From positions 310,001 through 374,000 of the forward strand of contig NZ_JAGFMD010000002.1 in NCBI RefSeq assembly GCF_017592825.1: 64,000 nt of DNA, in the 5' to 3' direction. The position numbers were made by a program, and so were the translations under genes. Positions 16,726-24,820 of this stretch are shown one piece after another; position 1 is the stretch's first letter; each line of letters starts with the position of its first letter. This DNA comes from Roseivirga sp. E12 (GTDB taxonomy: Bacteria; Bacteroidota; Bacteroidia; Cytophagales; Cyclobacteriaceae). The notes under the pieces are model-generated. The model was given only the letters and a program-made list of their open reading frames with translations. It was not told the origin of the DNA and made no database searches.

Positions 16726-18948
16726 ATGCGATACTTCAGTCTTACTTTAACTTTCATCATCTCTTTTACTGGTCTCAGCCTACTGGCACAAGACAATAAA
16801 CAAGTGAAAATTGCGAAAGCACAAGATGAGATAGTGATTGACGGCTTACTTGATGAACTGACTTGGAAGAATGCCGACTTGGCTGATGACTTTCAGCAAA
16901 ACTTTCCAACAGATGGTGTTAAAGCTAATGCCATTACTGAGATGAAATTCAGCTATGATGACAAATTCATCTATATCGGAGCCAAGCTCTACAATACGGG
17001 ACCTTCCAAATACGTAACACCTTCCTTAAGAAGAGATTTTCGCGGTGGAGGAAATGATATGTTCATTGTCCACTTCGATACTTTTGACGACAAAACCAAT
17101 GCCTTTCAGTTTGGCATGAACCCCTTTGGTGTAAGGCGTGAAGGATTAGTTTCCAATGGTGGCGGTAGTCGTGGCGACTTATCTCTAGATTGGGAAAACA
17201 AGTGGTTCGGTGAAGCTACGCAACATGATGGCTATTGGATGGTGGAAATGGCCATACCATTTAAGAGTATCAGGTTTAAAGAGGGCAGCAGTGTTTGGAA
17301 TATCAATTCATACCGAATTGATAGTAATACTGGTGAAAGATCTACCTGGAATCCAATACCAAGAAATTTCGTGCTTTACTCATTGGCACATACCGGGCAA
17401 CTAATCTGGGATAAGCCTTTGGATAACCCTGGTGCCAACATCGCTGTCATTCCATATGTTTCAGCAAATACGTCTGGTAGTGGTGGATATATTCCCACAG
17501 GAGATACTGATGAGCTGCCTCGGACCTCAGAATCATCAGGCAATTTCGGGTTTGACGCTAAGTTAGGAATAGGTCCTGCTCTGAATTTGGACCTAACGGT
17601 CAATCCTGATTTTTCGCAAGTTGAAGTTGATCGACAGGTAACAAACCTCGATCGATTTGAAATATTCTTCCCAGAACGGAGACAGTTCTTTTTAGAAAAC
17701 GCTGACCTCTTCGGGCAATTTGGTCAAGATGGACTACGGCCTTTCTTTTCTCGAAGGATTGGTGTATCAAGAGACGAATCCACCGGACAGAACATCCAGA
17801 ACAAGATAAATTTCGGTGCTCGACTCAGCGGCAAACTGAATAACAATTGGAGAATTGGCGTGCTCAGTATGCAAGCCGATGAGGAAAGAGATATCAACCT
17901 CCCACAAATCAATTATACGGTTGCGGCATTACAAAGAAAGGTCTTCAGCCGATCAAACATTGGCTTCATCCTCATCAACAAACAGGATTTCCGTAATGAA
18001 AATGGTACCAACTTCGACCAATACAACAGAGTAGTGGGTGTGGATTATAACTTGGCATCTTCGGATAATGTATGGAATGGAAAAATCTTCTATCATAAAT
18101 CATTTGACAAAGAGGGGCTAGATGATAGTTATGCTACTGCTGCTAGTTTAGCATACTCCACCATAGATTGGAGGGTACAGAGTAGAGTTCAGAAGGTCGG
18201 GGACAATTACAACCCTCAAGTGGGTTTTGCTAGACGAAGAGGTTATGAATTTGCCAGTTTGGAGGTAAGAAAGAATTTCTACCCTGAAAAAGGGCCTTTC
18301 CAGCAGTTTAATCCTCTCGTCTCTTACGAGGTCTTCCAAAATGACGCCAATGGAACTACAGACTCAGAAATTAGACTGGGCGTTGATACTCAATTAAAAA
18401 ACACAGGAAGGTTCAATGCCAGTTTTGTAAGAAATTTCATCTACCTCTTTGGCGATTTTGATCCTACACGTGAAGGTAACCTGGAACTTCCGGAAGGTAC
18501 CGATTACACATTTACTAATTTTGAGGCAAGCTACAATTCAGACACACGACAGTTCTTTTTCTACACATTAAGGGCTAGTGCCGGAGAGTATTTTAATGGC
18601 AATCGATACAGCCTCGGTGGAAATATCAATTATCGTTTTCAACCCTATGGACTCGTCAGTCTAGACTTCAACTACAATAATATTAGACTTCCTGATCCTT
18701 ATGGTGATGCCGATATTTTTCTAATCGGCCCTCGATTCGACATTACATTCAATAAGTCGCTATTCTGGACTACATTCATCCAATACAACAGTCAAATTGA
18801 TAACATCAATATCAATTCGCGCCTACAATGGAGGTTTAAACCTGTCTCAGACATTTTTATAGCCTATACAGACAATTACTTCCCTGATGACTTTGTAAAC
18901 AAAAATAGGGCTCTGGTAATTAAGATGACCTACTGGCTGAACCTCTAG
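16726..18948 (+). CDS. DUF5916 outer-membrane beta-barrel protein with N-terminal CBM9-like domain
   Basis: 740 residues. A signal peptide (ending GLSLLAQ) is followed by a carbohydrate-binding family 9-like domain (about 28-215; IDGLLDELTWKNA and KFSYDDKFIYIGAKLY are its usual opening strands). The DUF5916 region from about 240 to the end has many alternating amphipathic strands; the PERRQFFLEN block is a hallmark of the family. It ends with an aromatic-rich strand, as expected for an outer-membrane barrel. The biological role of DUF5916 is not established. The start is preceded by an AT-rich region containing TTG and TATTGTTG (16710-16717), a plausible promoter. Its stop overlaps the OsmC gene stop as CTAG. 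Confidence 0.85.
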   Translation: MRYFSLTLTFIISFTGLSLLAQDNKQVKIAKAQDEIVIDGLLDELTWKNADLADDFQQNFPTDGVKANAITEMKFSYDDKFIYIGAKLYNTGPSKYVTPSLRRDFRGGGNDMFIVHFDTFDDKTNAFQFGMNPFGVRREGLVSNGGGSRGDLSLDWENKWFGEATQHDGYWMVEMAIPFKSIRFKEGSSVWNINSYRIDSNTGERSTWNPIPRNFVLYSLAHTGQLIWDKPLDNPGANIAVIPYVSANTSGSGGYIPTGDTDELPRTSESSGNFGFDAKLGIGPALNLDLTVNPDFSQVEVDRQVTNLDRFEIFFPERRQFFLENADLFGQFGQDGLRPFFSRRIGVSRDESTGQNIQNKINFGARLSGKLNNNWRIGVLSMQADEERDINLPQINYTVAALQRKVFSRSNIGFILINKQDFRNENGTNFDQYNRVVGVDYNLASSDNVWNGKIFYHKSFDKEGLDDSYATAASLAYSTIDWRVQSRVQKVGDNYNPQVGFARRRGYEFASLEVRKNFYPEKGPFQQFNPLVSYEVFQNDANGTTDSEIRLGVDTQLKNTGRFNASFVRNFIYLFGDFDPTREGNLELPEGTDYTFTNFEASYNSDTRQFFFYTLRASAGEYFNGNRYSLGGNINYRFQPYGLVSLDFNYNNIRLPDPYGDADIFLIGPRFDITFNKSLFWTTFIQYNSQIDNININSRLQWRFKPVSDIFIAYTDNYFPDDFVNKNRALVIKMTYWLNL

Positions 18949-19346
18949 CGGTTGATAGTGAATTTGTGATCCATCTCGGCACTTAGAGAACCTGCAACAG
19001 AACAGTATTTTGTTGCAGCCATATGTCCTAATTTTTCGAACTCCGCTTGAGTTGCGTCTGGAGAATCTAATATAAAATGTAACGAAATTTGAGTAAAGCC
19101 TCTTGGATGCTCATCTCTTCTAACACCTTCAGTCTCAACCGTTAAGTTATTGACTGTTCGTTTGCGTTTTTTCAACATTTGTACCAAATCTACTGATGCG
19201 CAACCGGCTAGCGCAGACAAAACTAATTCGGTCGGTGACTGAGCTTCTTTTTCCTCAGGAGCACGCATATCAATCTGCACGACATTGCCATTTTCATTGA
19301 CCGATTCGAATTGATAATCTCCTAGTAACGTGGTAGTTGTCTTCAT
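18945..19346 (-). CDS. OsmC/Ohr family peroxiredoxin-like protein
   Basis: 133 residues, typical of OsmC proteins, which reduce organic hydroperoxides with two cysteines. Both are present: the first in LSALAGCASVDLVQML near residue 54 and the second in KYCSVAGSL near residue 118. The Arg/Glu supporting residues are plausible in the VETEGVRRDEHPRGF segment. The sequence resembles the YhfA-like subgroup more than Ohr. Soluble and cytoplasmic. The last four bases are shared with the stop of the convergent DUF5916 gene. Confidence 0.85.
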   Translation of the reverse strand: MKTTTTLLGDYQFESVNENGNVVQIDMRAPEEKEAQSPTELVLSALAGCASVDLVQMLKKRKRTVNNLTVETEGVRRDEHPRGFTQISLHFILDSPDATQAEFEKLGHMAATKYCSVAGSLSAEMDHKFTINR

Positions 19347-19419
19347 ATTGTCATTAAATAAGCAGGACTCAAATTTAGTCGAATTAAATGGCTAACCGTA
19401 CAATATGAAAATAAGTTTC

Positions 19420-19447
19420 AAGGTTTTAGCGGTGAACTCAAAACCTT
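19420..19447 (+). promoter_or_regulatory. Inverted repeat just before the VWA gene start
   Basis: AAGGTTTT and AAAACCTT form a perfect 8-bp stem with a 12-base loop ending six bases before the start codon at 19454. It has no U-tract on the plus strand, so it fits an operator or a hairpin affecting translation start better than a terminator. Confidence 0.4.
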
Positions 19448-19453
19448 AGAACC

Positions 19454-20470
19454 ATGCAACAATCAAAATTCATTTTATTCCTCTCGGCCTTACTATTGGG
19501 CCTAACCACATCCTGTGGTAGCGATGATGCTGAGAATGTCAACTTAGCGGTAACCATTGAAGATCAGTTTATAAATCTACCATCCAATGTCTCCGTTTTT
19601 TTCCGGGTTGAAGATGCCGCTGGCAATGGTGTTGCCGGTTTAACAGAGGACGATTTTATCATATACGAGAATGGTGCCGTTATCTCCGAGTTTGAAGCTA
19701 CCCGAAAGATTCAGCCTAACGAGCAAGTCTTTGATTATCACATTACATTGATGCTGGATTTAAGTGGTAGTGTCTTAGGAAGTGAAAACCTGGCAGGCCT
19801 AAAGCAAGCAGCGAAGAGCTTTATTGACGAAGTAGTGCCATCCAGTGACGAGCCATCATCACAAGCCATTAAAATGGACATTTGGTGGTTCGATGGCGCA
19901 GAGAACATTAAGCAATTGCAGGGCGTTTCAACAAGCGCTGTAGAACTCAAGGCCGCCATAGACAACATATCATCTGAAATGAGTTCTGATAACTCTACCA
20001 ATTTATATGGAGCCGTAATTCAGGGTCTTGAAGTTGCTAATCAAAAGTTGACCCAGACAAGAAACCTCGATGAAATTGCTTCCAGTGCCTTGGTGATTTT
20101 CACCGATGGAACTGATCAAGCCAATAGAAATACCAAGGGCCAGGCACTTGGAGCCGTTGCTAATGCCGACAGAGACATTTCCATTTACACCATTGGTTTG
20201 GGAGGTGAAATAGACGAACAAGTATTGAGAGAAGTAGGAAAGACCAGCTTTGTCTCTGCTGCGAATATTGGTGAGCTCCTAGACAGTTTTAGAGAGATCG
20301 GTGACCTTATCAATGGTCGAGCCAATAGCTACTATTTGTTGGAATACTGCTCACCAAAAAGGTCGGGCAATAATCAATTAACCATTGAAGTCACCAAAGG
20401 CACATTGGTCGGTCGTGCGAACACCTTGTTCGATGCGTCTGATTTTAATGGAAGTTGTACACTTCAATAG
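19454..20470 (+). CDS. von Willebrand factor A domain lipoprotein
   Basis: 338 residues. A lipoprotein signal ends GLTTSC (Cys21), followed by a short beta-rich domain (about 30-90) and a VWA domain (about 95-300). The metal-ion-dependent adhesion site is intact: D102-L-S104-G-S106 (DLSGS), a Thr in DNSTNLYGA, and the Asp of VIFTDGTDQ. VWA domains bind protein partners through a divalent metal; here the protein is probably exposed on the cell envelope. Three late cysteines could form disulfides. It is followed after 48 bases by the DUF5995 gene on the same strand, with a perfect hairpin between them. Confidence 0.85.
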   Translation: MQQSKFILFLSALLLGLTTSCGSDDAENVNLAVTIEDQFINLPSNVSVFFRVEDAAGNGVAGLTEDDFIIYENGAVISEFEATRKIQPNEQVFDYHITLMLDLSGSVLGSENLAGLKQAAKSFIDEVVPSSDEPSSQAIKMDIWWFDGAENIKQLQGVSTSAVELKAAIDNISSEMSSDNSTNLYGAVIQGLEVANQKLTQTRNLDEIASSALVIFTDGTDQANRNTKGQALGAVANADRDISIYTIGLGGEIDEQVLREVGKTSFVSAANIGELLDSFREIGDLINGRANSYYLLEYCSPKRSGNNQLTIEVTKGTLVGRANTLFDASDFNGSCTLQ

Positions 20471-20482
20471 TCACAATCTCAG

Positions 20483-20513
20483 GAGTATTCTCTATTTTCA
20501 TTAGAGAATACTC
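20483..20513 (+). promoter_or_regulatory. Perfect 12-bp inverted repeat abutting the DUF5995 start
   Basis: GAGTATTCTCTA (20483-20494) pairs perfectly with 20502-20513 across a 7-base loop. It starts 12 bases after the VWA stop and ends five bases before the next ATG (20519). There is no U-tract. It may end the VWA message and/or hinder translation of the DUF5995 gene. Confidence 0.55.
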
Positions 20514-20518
20514 ACACA

Positions 20519-21271
20519 ATGCAAGCAAAAACCATAGACCAAGTCATTTCATTTTTAGATCAAATTGTGGCTGATGAAGTGAATCAAGGATCGAAACTGG
20601 CCTACTTCCCTATTCTCTATAGAGCAGTTACTAAAGCCATTAAAGTGGCTATCGAAAATAAAGAGTTTGAAGACAATCCTCGTATGGAAAGACTCGATGT
20701 AGTTTTCGCTAATCGGTATTTAGAAGCCTATACGCAGTTTAAAGAAGGGCAAGAGCCCAGCGCATGCTGGGCTGTCTCTTTCAATCAAGAAGATAGGTTT
20801 TGGCCTATCGTTCTACAACACTTGTTGCTAGGCATCAATGCACACATTAACCTCGACTTAGGCATTGCGGCCGCTGAAATCGCTGGTGATAATATTGACA
20901 GCCTTAAAGCCGACTTCTATAAAATCAATGATATCCTCTCTTCCATGGTCGATGGTGTCCAATCAGATATTGATAAGGTATCTCCTGTTATTGGCGTCAT
21001 GGACAAAATCGCTGGCCGACTGGATGAAAGGCTGGTAGACTTTAGTATTCAACTAGCTCGAGACGGTGCTTGGGACTTTGCCTGTTCTTATGCTATCGCA
21101 GATGTGAATGAAAGGACGTCTCTATTAAAAAAACGTGATGCATCCATAGCATGGTTGGGCAGTGACATTGCCAACCCCGGAATTCTTCTGTCGAGCATAG
21201 CCAGATTCATCAAGGTCTTCGAATGGAAAAAAGTAAGTCGAATTGCACCTGTGTTGGAAGGAATCTCCTAA
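20519..21271 (+). CDS. DUF5995 family protein
   Basis: 250 residues, soluble and mostly helical, with no signal peptide. The block HLLLGINAHINLDLGIAAAE near residues 101-120 and the early segment with 'F..NRYLEAY' are characteristic of DUF5995. The conserved N-A-H-I-N-x-D segment suggests a metal- or substrate-binding helix, but no function is known for the family. The start is set by the ATG right after a perfect hairpin. The stop is two bases from the end of the convergent DUF1684 gene. Confidence 0.8.
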   Translation: MQAKTIDQVISFLDQIVADEVNQGSKLAYFPILYRAVTKAIKVAIENKEFEDNPRMERLDVVFANRYLEAYTQFKEGQEPSACWAVSFNQEDRFWPIVLQHLLLGINAHINLDLGIAAAEIAGDNIDSLKADFYKINDILSSMVDGVQSDIDKVSPVIGVMDKIAGRLDERLVDFSIQLARDGAWDFACSYAIADVNERTSLLKKRDASIAWLGSDIANPGILLSSIARFIKVFEWKKVSRIAPVLEGIS

Positions 21272-21273
21272 TC

Positions 21274-21882
21274 TCAACTTCCTTTGATACCTGCCTCAAC
21301 TGGAATTGGAAGGTGATTGGGTTCGGGAACCATAGGACATTCATATCTATCACTATAGGCACAGTATGGATTATAAAGCTTATTAAAATCAATAATCCAC
21401 TCCTCTCCTTCAGGCACTCCTTCGTAGTGAAGATACCGTCCACCTCCGTAGGTTGATGTTCCAGTGGTTGCATCAACTAAAGGAAGAAAAACGATAGGCT
21501 TTTGATTTGGTATTCTAAAACGCTGAACCTGCAAATACGCTTCGAGCGTATAAGGTTCACCCTTCAGAACAAAATGCAGTATACCGATTCGTTTATAAAG
21601 CTGAGTTCCGCCCTTGCTAGTTCCCAAAGGGAAAGGTCTATCATTAGGGGTAGGCTCAAATCGTGCATTGACTCGATAGGCCGCATCAGCCTCAAAAAAT
21701 GAGTGTCCTGTAAACTCGGTTCGTTGTTCAGGGGTCAATGGTGACTTGTCAGGGTTAAGGAATTCTGCATTCTGTTCTTCTCGGTACTTTTCTATCTCAT
21801 CTAAAAAAGTATTCTCCTGAGCCAATAAAGGGCTCAGGAGAACCAAGAATATCATGATTAAGAAAACCTTTAATTGCTTCAT
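21274..21882 (-). CDS. DUF1684 family secreted protein
   Basis: 202 residues with a signal peptide (VFLIMIFLVLLSPLLAQ). The C-terminal block DFNKLYNPYCAYSDRYECP, followed by N.LP..VEAG, is the signature of DUF1684, a beta-sandwich-like family common in Bacteroidota and actinobacteria. Two conserved cysteines in that block may form a disulfide or bind metal. The function is unknown. It follows the DUF4199 gene after only five bases on the same strand and is probably cotranscribed with it. Confidence 0.85.
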   Translation of the reverse strand: MKQLKVFLIMIFLVLLSPLLAQENTFLDEIEKYREEQNAEFLNPDKSPLTPEQRTEFTGHSFFEADAAYRVNARFEPTPNDRPFPLGTSKGGTQLYKRIGILHFVLKGEPYTLEAYLQVQRFRIPNQKPIVFLPLVDATTGTSTYGGGRYLHYEGVPEGEEWIIDFNKLYNPYCAYSDRYECPMVPEPNHLPIPVEAGIKGS

Positions 21883-21887
21883 TTTCG

Positions 21888-22412
21888 TTAAGCCTCGGCC
21901 ATTTTTTGTTTTGATTGTAAAACCAAGGAACTGATAACGGTAATTACAAAACCTATTAAGAAAACCGTCATAAACATCAATATAGTTCCTCCAATCGGGG
22001 TGTACATAAAGCTTTCACTGCCACTCATAAGTGCATCATATTTGGCTTGAAAGGCTGGTGTCCCAACCTCAAGTCCTTCCACATAGGCAACATACTGTTC
22101 GTTGAAATCCGGCATGATCCAGGTAACGAAAACAAAGTTATATAATCCCCAAGCCAGTCCGCCTAAAGTGGAAAGTGACAAACCGATTTTCATCGACTCG
22201 CCAAAAGAAATAACTCCATCATTGACCTTATCTCTATGATTTCTAATTGCAAAAAAGATTAGGCCCATGGCCACAATCATTGAAGAGTATCCAATAATCT
22301 CGCCAGAACTAAATGATTCTGGCCCAAAACCAGTTATCAGGCCTGACAGTACTGGAATACCCACTAAAATGGCTAATACATAGGGTGAATAAATCTTAAG
22401 TATCCTTTTCAT
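21888..22412 (-). CDS. DUF4199 family membrane protein
   Basis: 174 residues with four predicted membrane helices (about 12-30, 38-57, 75-100 and 142-167). The family signature is the V.FGESMKIGLSLSTLGGLAW segment starting helix 3, with a cytoplasmic RNHRDK loop before it. DUF4199 proteins are abundant in Bacteroidota and have no assigned function. It shares a strand and short spacing with the DUF1684 gene and lies 100 bases downstream of a membrane LuxR-type regulator. Confidence 0.85.
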   Translation of the reverse strand: MKRILKIYSPYVLAILVGIPVLSGLITGFGPESFSSGEIIGYSSMIVAMGLIFFAIRNHRDKVNDGVISFGESMKIGLSLSTLGGLAWGLYNFVFVTWIMPDFNEQYVAYVEGLEVGTPAFQAKYDALMSGSESFMYTPIGGTILMFMTVFLIGFVITVISSLVLQSKQKMAEA

Positions 22413-22512
22413 ATCGAATTGTTGTTTTATTTGCTCAAATCAACTCACATGTCTAGGTATGGACATCATACTTAAGTACCAATCTACGAAATCATACGAA
22501 AGTAGGAGCCTG

Positions 22513-22935
22513 TCAAATGATTACTCTCCACTCCTTGGCCCGTGTAACAGCTTGGGTTCTTCGCTTGACATCTAGCTTAACGAAAAGGCTCGATACATGT
22601 GTTTTTATAGTGCTTTCGGATATAAAAAGTCGCTCACCAATCTCTTGATTTGAAAGGCCCTCAGAGATGAGTTGCAATACTTCGAGCTCTCTCTCGCTAA
22701 TACCCAGACTTATTATTTTTTCAGTGTCAATACTTATTGGTGCTGATACTTCCACCACCCTGTCCTTCTTCATATTACCTCCAAGATATATGCCCAAGCC
22801 AATGAGTATCACAGCAGTGATGCCAATCACCACATCCGCAGGAATTGATGGAACAAATAGAGAGGCATTGCTCAATTGGAAAAGCACGAGCAAAGCAATG
22901 ATTATTAAACCGAATCGGAGGACGGTCTTAAGCAT
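22513..22935 (-). CDS. Membrane-anchored LuxR-type HTH regulator
   Basis: 140 residues. Two membrane helices (about 5-22 and 30-50, with a GNMKKDR stop-transfer) precede a linker and a C-terminal LuxR/GerE helix-turn-helix (about 78-138): ISERELEVLQLISEGLSNQE, then RLFISESTIKTHVSSLFVKL. It has no receiver domain. The form is a short one-component regulator tethered to the inner membrane, common in Bacteroidota beside DUF4199 or small transport genes. Target genes probably include the neighbouring DUF4199-DUF1684 pair, by proximity only. Confidence 0.85.
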   Translation of the reverse strand: MLKTVLRFGLIIIALLVLFQLSNASLFVPSIPADVVIGITAVILIGLGIYLGGNMKKDRVVEVSAPISIDTEKIISLGISERELEVLQLISEGLSNQEIGERLFISESTIKTHVSSLFVKLDVKRRTQAVTRAKEWRVII

Positions 22936-23005
22936 GTTGCAATTAATTCAATTTAGACCTTAATCCATATGAGCGAGGCAAGATTCTTGACCAGAACCAA
23001 TGTAT

Positions 23006-24259
23006 TTACTTGCCAATCCACGATTGAAGCTTCTTCTCGAGAAACTTCCGCTCGGCAATATTCTGGGCCTGGGTAATTGCTTTTTGAAGGAATACTCTTG
23101 CTAGCGACCAATTACCCAAATCTGCATACAGGTCGGCTTTTAGGGCTTGAAAAGATTGATTCCCTTTAATATCCAGTTCGATGGATTCCATAACTTTCAA
23201 GGCCTTAGCAGGACCTTCAACCTTACTCAGCACAACCACCCTGCTCATTTTTACAACGGGAATTGGCTTGATTTTTACCAATGAATTGTATAAGCCAAGA
23301 ATAGTCTTCCAGTTGGTGACTTCATAAGTTCTGGCGGTTGTGTAATAGGCAGAGATAGCCGCCTCTAATTGGTAAGCTGAAGTATTCTCAAACTTCGAAG
23401 ACTGTCTGAGAAAGTCCCAACCCCACTTTATATACTCCTCATCATAAAGTTTTCTATCCTGATGTTCCAACGTCAGCAAATTACCCTCGGCATCCATCCG
23501 TGCAGGAAAGCGTGCTGCTTTAAATAGCATCATAGATATAAGGGCATTCAGTTCTCCCTTATCACAGTTTGGCTCGTTGGTCAGTAGAAAAGCCAAGCGG
23601 ATGGCTTCTTCGCAAAGTTCGGTTTTTATCAGCTTGGCTCCTTCCGTTGCTTTATAACCTTCATTAAAGAGCAAGTAGATTACTTGTAATACCTCTGCTA
23701 GTCGCGATGTTATTTCCTCATCATTCGGTACACTTAACATACCGACTTCATCTTTGAATTTTTTCTTGGCTCTAGTGATTGCCTTCTTGGTTGCCTCTTC
23801 GTTCTTAAGTAAGGCACGCGCGATCTCCCTGATAGAAAGACCACATAGTAGCTTAAGGCTCAGCATTAGCTGTTCGGTTGGCTTCATTGCCGGATGACAA
23901 CAGGCAAAGATCATTCTTAACTGATCGTCTACTATCACCTTCTTCTCTGGTAATTCAAGCTCTGTGGTTTCCTTCTCAATGATTCTGTCCTCATGATGTT
24001 CCCAATCAGCATTCTTATTGTCTTTTCTTAAGAAATCTATCAATTGATTGTTCGCAACCCGATACAACCATGCCGAAGGGTTTTCGGGCATTGGCTGATA
24101 TGACCATATTTTAGCAGCTTTATATAATGCCTCTTGAACCGAATCTTCGATCTTATCAATAAGATGCGGTGAATATCGGTTTACAAACAATGATACCAGC
24201 TTACCATATTCATGTCTGAATAAGTGATCTAGTGTATTATTAACCGTTGGATTGGACAT
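23006..24259 (-). CDS. ECF42-like RNA polymerase sigma factor with C-terminal extension
   Basis: 417 residues: sigma region 2 (about 15-85, with ALYKAAKIWSYQPMPENPSA and the -10-binding helix), region 4 (about 115-170, with LKLLCGLSIREIARAL and KKAITRAKKKFKD), and a long helical C-terminal domain (about 190-417, including LFNEGYKATEG, as in DUF6596). This length and layout define the ECF42/SigJ-like group, which uses the C-terminal TPR-like domain in place of an anti-sigma factor. The group is known to sit beside DGPF/YCII-domain genes, and such a gene lies 117 bases upstream on the same strand, supporting the call. Confidence 0.9.
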   Translation of the reverse strand: MSNPTVNNTLDHLFRHEYGKLVSLFVNRYSPHLIDKIEDSVQEALYKAAKIWSYQPMPENPSAWLYRVANNQLIDFLRKDNKNADWEHHEDRIIEKETTELELPEKKVIVDDQLRMIFACCHPAMKPTEQLMLSLKLLCGLSIREIARALLKNEEATKKAITRAKKKFKDEVGMLSVPNDEEITSRLAEVLQVIYLLFNEGYKATEGAKLIKTELCEEAIRLAFLLTNEPNCDKGELNALISMMLFKAARFPARMDAEGNLLTLEHQDRKLYDEEYIKWGWDFLRQSSKFENTSAYQLEAAISAYYTTARTYEVTNWKTILGLYNSLVKIKPIPVVKMSRVVVLSKVEGPAKALKVMESIELDIKGNQSFQALKADLYADLGNWSLARVFLQKAITQAQNIAERKFLEKKLQSWIGK

Positions 24260-24307
24260 AAAAAATCAGTCATCAATTGACTGTGTCGAAACAAAGAGTA
24301 ACTAACC

Positions 24308-24326
24308 TAGTGAATATTCATCACTA
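24308..24326 (-). repeat. Minor dyad upstream of the ECF42-like gene
   Basis: TAGTGA and TCACTA form a 6-bp stem around a loop, and the inner 10 bases TGAATATTCA (24311-24320) are themselves a perfect palindrome. It sits about 50 bases upstream of the sigma start (24259), a plausible operator position. Confidence 0.35.
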
Positions 24327-24332
24327 ACTAGT

Positions 24333-24368
24333 ATCAGAAGAAGTCAAGTGATTATGACTTCTTCTGAT
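24333..24368 (-). repeat. Perfect 14-bp inverted repeat between the DGPF/YCII and ECF42-like genes
   Basis: ATCAGAAGAAGTCA (24333-24346) pairs perfectly with 24355-24368 across an 8-base loop. It begins eight bases past the stop of the YCII gene and lies upstream of the sigma gene. No U-tract follows on the minus strand, so it may be a processing or attenuation hairpin instead of a simple terminator. Confidence 0.55.
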
Positions 24369-24376
24369 GATATGTC

Positions 24377-24721
24377 TTACATATTAGAGATTTCTCTTAC
24401 CTCTATGTGTCCATCCTCTGAATCGAGAATTGGACATCCTTTGGACAGTTCGGTGGCTTCTTCCAAAGATGAGGCGTTAATCATTAGATATCCACCAACA
24501 ATTTCAGCACCTTCAGCAAAAGGCCCGTCAGTCACCACATTACCTCCTTTAGAAACTTGTTTACCTTCAGCTTTCAACGGCAATCCATCTATCAGTTGAC
24601 CTTTTTCTGCTAAACCTTGCATCCATACACCCCACTCGGCCATATGCGCTTGAACTTCTTCTGGAGACATAGAGGCCATTCTGGCATCACCTCCTCTAAA
24701 TAGGTATAAATACTTTTGCAT
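24377..24721 (-). CDS. YCII-related (DGPF domain) protein
   Basis: 114 residues from the ATG at 24721 (MQKYLYLFRGG); an open frame extends 30 codons further up, but that part has no coding character. The DGPF motif is present (VVTDGPFAEGAEIVGGYLMI), as is the C-terminal EVREI strand, giving the dimeric alpha/beta fold of YCII proteins. The ancestral His/Asp pair of YciI is not obvious. DGPF proteins are known genomic partners of ECF42 sigma factors, and the gene for one is directly downstream here. The biochemical activity is unknown. Confidence 0.88.
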   Translation of the reverse strand: MQKYLYLFRGGDARMASMSPEEVQAHMAEWGVWMQGLAEKGQLIDGLPLKAEGKQVSKGGNVVTDGPFAEGAEIVGGYLMINASSLEEATELSKGCPILDSEDGHIEVREISNM

Positions 24722-24820
24722 CTTATTTCTGTTTTGAATTAAAAAAATCTGTTTAAAAAATCGCGATTCACCCTTAAGACGCTTCTTGATTTGAATAGGG
24801 ACAAAATCCAAAAATTATTT

